From CAYMST01 sp964393115 (GTDB lineage Bacteria; Bacteroidota; Bacteroidia; Cytophagales; Cyclobacteriaceae): a stretch of DNA of 10,599 nucleotides. The stretch's first letter is position 1; each line of letters begins with the position of its first letter. Below are positions 7,771-10,599 of this stretch, in pieces. Made by a program: the position numbers and the translations under genes. The notes under the pieces were generated by a model, which was not told the origin of the DNA, searched no databases, and saw only the letters and a list, made by a program, of their open reading frames with translations. The DNA is taken from positions 1 to 10,599 of the forward strand of contig CAYMST010000169.1 in assembly GCA_964393115.1 (NCBI GenBank), in the 5' to 3' direction.

Positions 7771-7797
7771 CTTAAAATTAAACATTTCAATAAGACA

Positions 7798-8538
7798 ATG
7801 GAGATATTAAAGAAGACTAAAAGTTTGGGAGAACTGGTAATCAAGCGAATTGAAAAAAATTTTGCCAAAGAGCTGATCGTAAAGAATCATTACAGTAAGT
7901 CTTGGAACCAAGGTGGGTTTGGCGTATACAATTTTGGGATTTTTAGAAAGGAAGATATGGAGAACTGTCTGGGTGTGGCTGTATACGGATACATGAAAAA
8001 CCCTAAGGCAAGAATTTTTGAACACCCAAGTCAACAAGCGTGGATGATCGAACTAAACAGGATGTGGATACATGATTCTTTGGGAAAGAACTCAGAGACA
8101 ATACTTATAAGCTCATCCTTAAAGCTTCTCAAGAAGCTAGATAGAAACATAGTTGCAGTTCAGAGTTTTGCCGACGGTAGACTTGGGTGCGGGACGATTT
8201 ATAAGGCCTCAAACTTCAAATACTATGGCTTCCACACGACGAAATTTGCTCGGAACAAAAGAACGGGGGCTATTCTTCACAACCAGAACTTTACGAATAC
8301 AACTTGTACTTCATCCTATCTTAGAAACAACATAGGTTACTTGATAGGCGATTTTGAGGTGTTTCAAGTCAAGACCTACAGATATATTTATGCACTTTCA
8401 AGACATTTTGTTTTTACTCTGAAAAAGGAGCAACCTTATCCGAAATACGAGAAGGGTTTGCAGAATATCAAATGGGAACGAAACCATACCATTTTGAAAG
8501 ACCATATTGTAAAAATGGTCTATTCGCTAAAGCAATGA
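7798..8538 (+). CDS. mom: Mom-family phage DNA-modification enzyme (N6-adenine hypermodification, anti-restriction)
   Basis: A 246-residue protein that I recognise as a relative of phage Mu Mom, a GNAT-like-fold enzyme that changes adenine in phage DNA to an N6-acetamido (methylcarbamoyl) form and so protects it from many restriction enzymes. Family patterns appear in the right order: His31-Tyr32 then GGFGVYNFGIF (39-49), LGVAVYGY (58-65), ELNRMWIHD (85-93), a Ser/Thr-rich helix start ETILISSSLKLLKK (100-113), VAVQSFADGRLGCGTIYKASNFKYYGF (119-145) and KTYRYIYALSR (192-202) near the end. The SFAD Asp and the GTIY Tyr match residues thought to be catalytic in Mu Mom. I chose ATG 7798; an in-frame GTG at 7750 would add 16 residues, but it lies inside the hairpin arm. 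The gene is visibly more A+T-rich than the tail genes. Its place after the tail genes resembles Mu, where mom is at the right end. No com-like zinc-finger gene is visible. Confidence 0.82.
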   Translation: MEILKKTKSLGELVIKRIEKNFAKELIVKNHYSKSWNQGGFGVYNFGIFRKEDMENCLGVAVYGYMKNPKARIFEHPSQQAWMIELNRMWIHDSLGKNSETILISSSLKLLKKLDRNIVAVQSFADGRLGCGTIYKASNFKYYGFHTTKFARNKRTGAILHNQNFTNTTCTSSYLRNNIGYLIGDFEVFQVKTYRYIYALSRHFVFTLKKEQPYPKYEKGLQNIKWERNHTILKDHIVKMVYSLKQ

Positions 8539-8763
8539 AGATGGACTATTTTGAGAAGTAAGAAGATTGGCTGGACTTTATGAGTCCACCAGCTAATCGT
8601 ATATTTTAATGAGTTTAAGAAGGTTTTATAACCATTTCTAAAGCCCTTTTAAAATGGTACATTTGGTCTTTAAAGAAAGCTGAAAAAACGGTACTTTTCG
8701 ATTTTGCGATCTTAAACTTAAAAGAGATTTTGGCTTTCTTCGTTAGTTCATAAAGTTCTAAGA
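8539..8763. other. 225-base gene-free stretch with small inverted repeats between phage remnant and host genes
   Basis: No gene is visible here on either strand. Besides the terminator-like hairpin it holds ACCATTT/AAATGGT (8631-8637 with 8652-8658) and AAGAAAGC/GCTTTCTT (8673-8680 with 8733-8740). The stretch is A+T-rich and presumably contains the promoter of the following secreted-protein gene, but I cannot point to a convincing Bacteroidota -33/-7 pair. If the phage remnant has a right end, it should fall here; no clear attachment-site repeat is visible inside the window. Confidence 0.4.
8565..8607 (+). terminator. Possible Rho-independent terminator after the mom-like gene
   Basis: A hairpin pairs GATTGGCT (8565-8572) with AGCTAATC (8591-8598, one G-T wobble) and GGACT (8573-8577, taken with the neighbouring G) with AGTCC (8583-8587), leaving a three-base bulge ACC on the 3' side and a short apical loop. 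A modest T-rich tract (TATATTTT) follows. It begins 27 bases after the stop of the Mom homologue, a sensible place to end that transcript. The T-run is weak, so the termination function is an inference. Confidence 0.45.
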
Positions 8764-9318
8764 ATGAAAAAGTCATTATTTCTCGCATTATGTTGTTTTG
8801 GATTTACAAGTTGGTCTCAGGTTGGAGATATGTTCCCGAAAATGGAAGCTGAAAGCCTCACCAATAAATTTGTAAACATTCCGAAGGATATCAAGGGTAA
8901 ATACTCCCTAATTGGACTCGCCTACTCGAAGAAAGCGGAAGACGATCTTAAAGGGTGGTTTGAGCCCGCATATAATCAGTTTATCTACAAAAATCCCAAC
9001 CCGGGCCCTTTTGATTTCTCATTTGATATCAACTGCTACTTCAGTCCGATGTTCACCGGGGCCAAGCGACCGGCGTAGAAAAAAGTAATGAATAAGATGA
9101 AGAAAACGATAAGCGATCGCTTTCTGCCCAATGTGCTGTTTTACAAAGGGACAATCAAAGAGTACAAGGAAGCCCTGAAGTTTGATGGTAAAGACCTACC
9201 CTACTTCTTTGTGGTAGACCCTGAAGGAAAGATTGTCTACGCTACCAGCGGAAGGTATACTCAGCGAAAAATGCAGGAAGTAACTGATGCAGTAGAAAGT
9301 GCCATGAATATGGAATAA
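8764..9318 (+). pseudogene. Secreted thioredoxin-fold (redoxin-like) protein split by an in-frame TAG
   Basis: Two pieces, 8764-9078 and 9088-9318, lie in the same frame and together give a 184-codon protein interrupted only by TAG at 9076-9078. The start is ATG 8764, followed by a signal peptide (MKKSLFLALCCFGF, predicted cut near TSWS-Q), so the product would be exported. The mature part looks like a thioredoxin-fold protein: VGDMFPKMEAESL at the start, GKYSLIGLAYSKKAEDDLKGWF where peroxiredoxin/TlpA proteins have their active-site strand, and DLPYFFVVDPEGKIVYATSG with the cis-Pro strand near the end. No CxxC is present at the active-site position (YSKK), so it is not a classical oxidoreductase. 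Sequence on both sides of the TAG looks like continuous family sequence, so a single nonsense change, a sequencing error or readthrough would all explain it. The exact family is uncertain. Confidence 0.6.
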
Positions 9319-9320
9319 AA

Positions 9321-9343
9321 AAAGCCCGCAAAGGGCGGGCTTA
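9321..9343 (-). terminator. Strong hairpin terminator in the convergent junction
   Basis: AAGCCCGC (9322-9329) and GCGGGCTT (9335-9342) form an 8-base G+C-rich stem with a five-base loop. On the minus strand the stem is followed by a run of seven T (the A-run at 9317-9323), which is a textbook Rho-independent terminator for the efflux adaptor gene. On the plus strand only a short T pair follows, so it may work less well for the thioredoxin-like gene, whose stop overlaps the A-run. Confidence 0.85.
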
Positions 9344-9367
9344 AGATGACTATTCTGTTATAAGGTC

Positions 9368-10599
9368 CTATTCAGAACCTTCTTTATCCTCCTCGTCTTT
9401 CTCTTTATCGTCTTTGTTTGTCGGTTCTATCGCATCGCCATCTTTGAGCCTTTTAGAAACAGCCAAAAACGGACCGGATACTACTTCTGCTCCTTCTTCA
9501 ACCCCAGAAAGTATTTCGATTGTTTCGAAATCACTGATTCCGGTTTTTACCTCTGTTTTCACTGCTTTTCCTTCCTGCATCACAAAAACTACCTCTTTCA
9601 CATCTTCATCCAACAGATCCTCCGCCTCGCTATCTTCACTATCATCACCCTCGTCATCTTCCTCTGATCTCGTAGTAACTGCAGACAATGGCACGCTGAG
9701 AATACCTTTTCTTACTTCGGTAATGATATCAACACTTGCAGTCATTCCTGGTCGGAATGGGTACTTCATGCCTTCCTCCTTGACCAGGTCCTGATATGAA
9801 CTATTCAAAATCTGGATCCTTACTTCGAATTCAGTAACCGCATCAGAAGACACTTTGTCGTTTGCCGTGTTTGCGATATGCGTCACTACTCCTTTGAACA
9901 TTTTATCCCAATAGGAATATGAATCAACATCGATTATGGTAGTATCCCCTACGCCTACTTTTATGATATCATTTTCATTTACATCAACCTTAACTTCCAT
10001 TTTGGAAAGGTCAGCAATACGCATCACCTCTGTACCCTGGAATTGAGATGTTCCTAAGACCGTCTCTCCGAGCTCTACCGGCAGCTTAGACACGATTCCA
10101 CTCATTGGTGATGTCAATTTGGTTAAACGGAGGTTTTCCTGTGCATTCTCCAGATTGGCCCTAGAGCTTTTAACAGAATATTCCGCAGCATTTACGCTCT
10201 CCTTAGAAGATTCCAGGTCTTGTCTGGCAATCTCATAGTTAGCTTCCGCTAACTGATAGTCAGCTTCAGAGATCACTTTCTCCTCAAAGAGCTTCTTCTG
10301 TCGGTTAAAATCTTGCTCTGCTCGCACAAAACTTGCAGCTGCTCTGGCCTGAGCTGCTCTGGCCTGAGCTACGTTAGCTTGCTGCTGATTCAGGCTTGCG
10401 TGTGCGATTTCGAAAGCCGACTGAAAGTTATCAGGTCGTATCCTTAATAGAAAGTCTCCTTTACTCACGCTATCACCCTCCTCTATCTCCATCTCGATGA
10501 TCTCCCCAGAAACCTCAGGGCTCAAGGAGACTTCAACTACAGGCTGAACCTGACCTGAAGCACTGACTTTTTCCACGATCGTGTTCTTTTCTCCAATAG
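9368..10599 (-). CDS. Efflux periplasmic adaptor (HlyD/MacA-type membrane fusion protein), N-terminus outside window
   Basis: This is the periplasmic adaptor of a tripartite efflux or secretion pump, linking an inner-membrane ABC or RND transporter to an outer-membrane channel. The frame stays open to the right edge (IGEKNTIVEKVSASG), so the GTG at 10576 is internal and the true start with its membrane anchor lies beyond 10599. Counting from that GTG: ~12-50 first half of the lipoyl-like domain (VSGEIIEMEIEEGDSVSKGD), ~53-150 a long Ala/Gln/Glu-rich alpha-helical hairpin, ~152-190 second lipoyl half (LTSPMSGIVSKLPVELGE), then beta-barrel and membrane-proximal domains (GMTASVDI). An acidic insert (EEDDEGDDSEDSEAEDLLDE, ~308-328) interrupts the membrane-proximal region, and the C-terminus is a Lys/Glu/Asp-rich tail. 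The pump partner is not visible. The gene ends 25 bases from the terminator hairpin and converges on the thioredoxin-like gene. Confidence 0.88.
   Translation of the reverse strand, partial: IGEKNTIVEKVSASGQVQPVVEVSLSPEVSGEIIEMEIEEGDSVSKGDFLLRIRPDNFQSAFEIAHASLNQQQANVAQARAAQARAAASFVRAEQDFNRQKKLFEEKVISEADYQLAEANYEIARQDLESSKESVNAAEYSVKSSRANLENAQENLRLTKLTSPMSGIVSKLPVELGETVLGTSQFQGTEVMRIADLSKMEVKVDVNENDIIKVGVGDTTIIDVDSYSYWDKMFKGVVTHIANTANDKVSSDAVTEFEVRIQILNSSYQDLVKEEGMKYPFRPGMTASVDIITEVRKGILSVPLSAVTTRSEEDDEGDDSEDSEAEDLLDEDVKEVVFVMQEGKAVKTEVKTGISDFETIEILSGVEEGAEVVSGPFLAVSKRLKDGDAIEPTNKDDKEKDEEDKEGSE
10337..10370. repeat. 15-base tandem repeat (2.3 copies) inside the adaptor gene
   Basis: The unit AGCTGCTCTGGCCTG occurs at 10337-10351 and 10352-10366 and begins a third time at 10367-10370. 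On the minus strand it encodes QARAA twice within the helical hairpin, so a unit change would lengthen or shorten the coiled coil by five residues without breaking the frame. Confidence 0.85.

Noticed and set aside
7750..7797. GTG at 7750 as the start of the Mom homologue
   Set aside because: The 16 added residues (MHHFIVELKIKHFNKT) are encoded largely by the hairpin arm and match nothing in the family; the ATG at 7798 gives a length close to Mu Mom. It remains possible but less likely.
8153..8335. 60-codon plus-strand frame inside the Mom gene
   Set aside because: It lies wholly within the better supported Mom-like frame and shows no family pattern.
9414..9794. 126-codon plus-strand frame rich in Ser/Thr opposite the efflux adaptor
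   Set aside because: It is the antisense shadow of the acidic, Glu/Asp-rich adaptor sequence; there is no family pattern and the minus-strand gene is clear.

Overview
The window looks like a chromosomal segment of a Bacteroidota (Bacteroidetes) bacterium, probably a Cytophagales-type lineage. The pointers are the style of the tail proteins, a secreted thioredoxin-like protein whose predicted signal peptide ends in Ser-Gln, weak or absent Shine-Dalgarno sequences and a moderate G+C content. The exact genus cannot be read from the sequence.

Left part (1-~2325): the end of a type I restriction-modification locus. It holds the last 67 codons of hsdS, then hsdR five bases downstream. The hsdR gene is clearly dead. 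An out-of-frame internal deletion joins the N-terminal nuclease domain directly to the Walker A motif at ~955, a one-base loss in an A-run at ~1368-1371 shifts the frame again, and the C-terminal third is missing. At ~2322-2333 the last HsdR fragment runs in frame into a 5'-truncated phage tail gene, giving a chimeric 444-codon ORF.

Middle part (~2326-7650): four tightly packed + strand phage tail genes, linked by ATGA overlaps at 2711 and 4849 and an abutting TAA/ATG at 5365-5370. They are a truncated Dit-like protein with a partial fibronectin III domain, a second Dit-like protein with a full fibronectin III domain and a long leucine-rich-repeat-like receptor-binding region, a small unknown protein, and a 760-residue tail-tip/hub (Tal-like) protein. 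This is a prophage remnant: no head, portal, terminase, tape measure, lysis or integrase gene is in view.

Next (7651-8763): an 86-base nested hairpin, then an A+T-rich gene for a Mom-family DNA-modification enzyme (relative of phage Mu Mom). Its position after the tail genes resembles the right end of Mu-like phages, and the hairpin recalls Mu's translational control of mom. A possible terminator hairpin and a gene-free stretch follow.

Right part (8764-10599): host-type genes. A secreted thioredoxin-fold protein without CxxC is split by one in-frame TAG. A convergent minus-strand efflux periplasmic adaptor (HlyD/MacA type) runs off the right edge. A strong hairpin terminator lies between them.

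The main points of interest are the Mom homologue with its hairpin leader, the HsdR-tail chimera and the tandem Dit-FnIII genes. I see no strong evidence for an entirely new system, no CRISPR array and no tRNA or rRNA.
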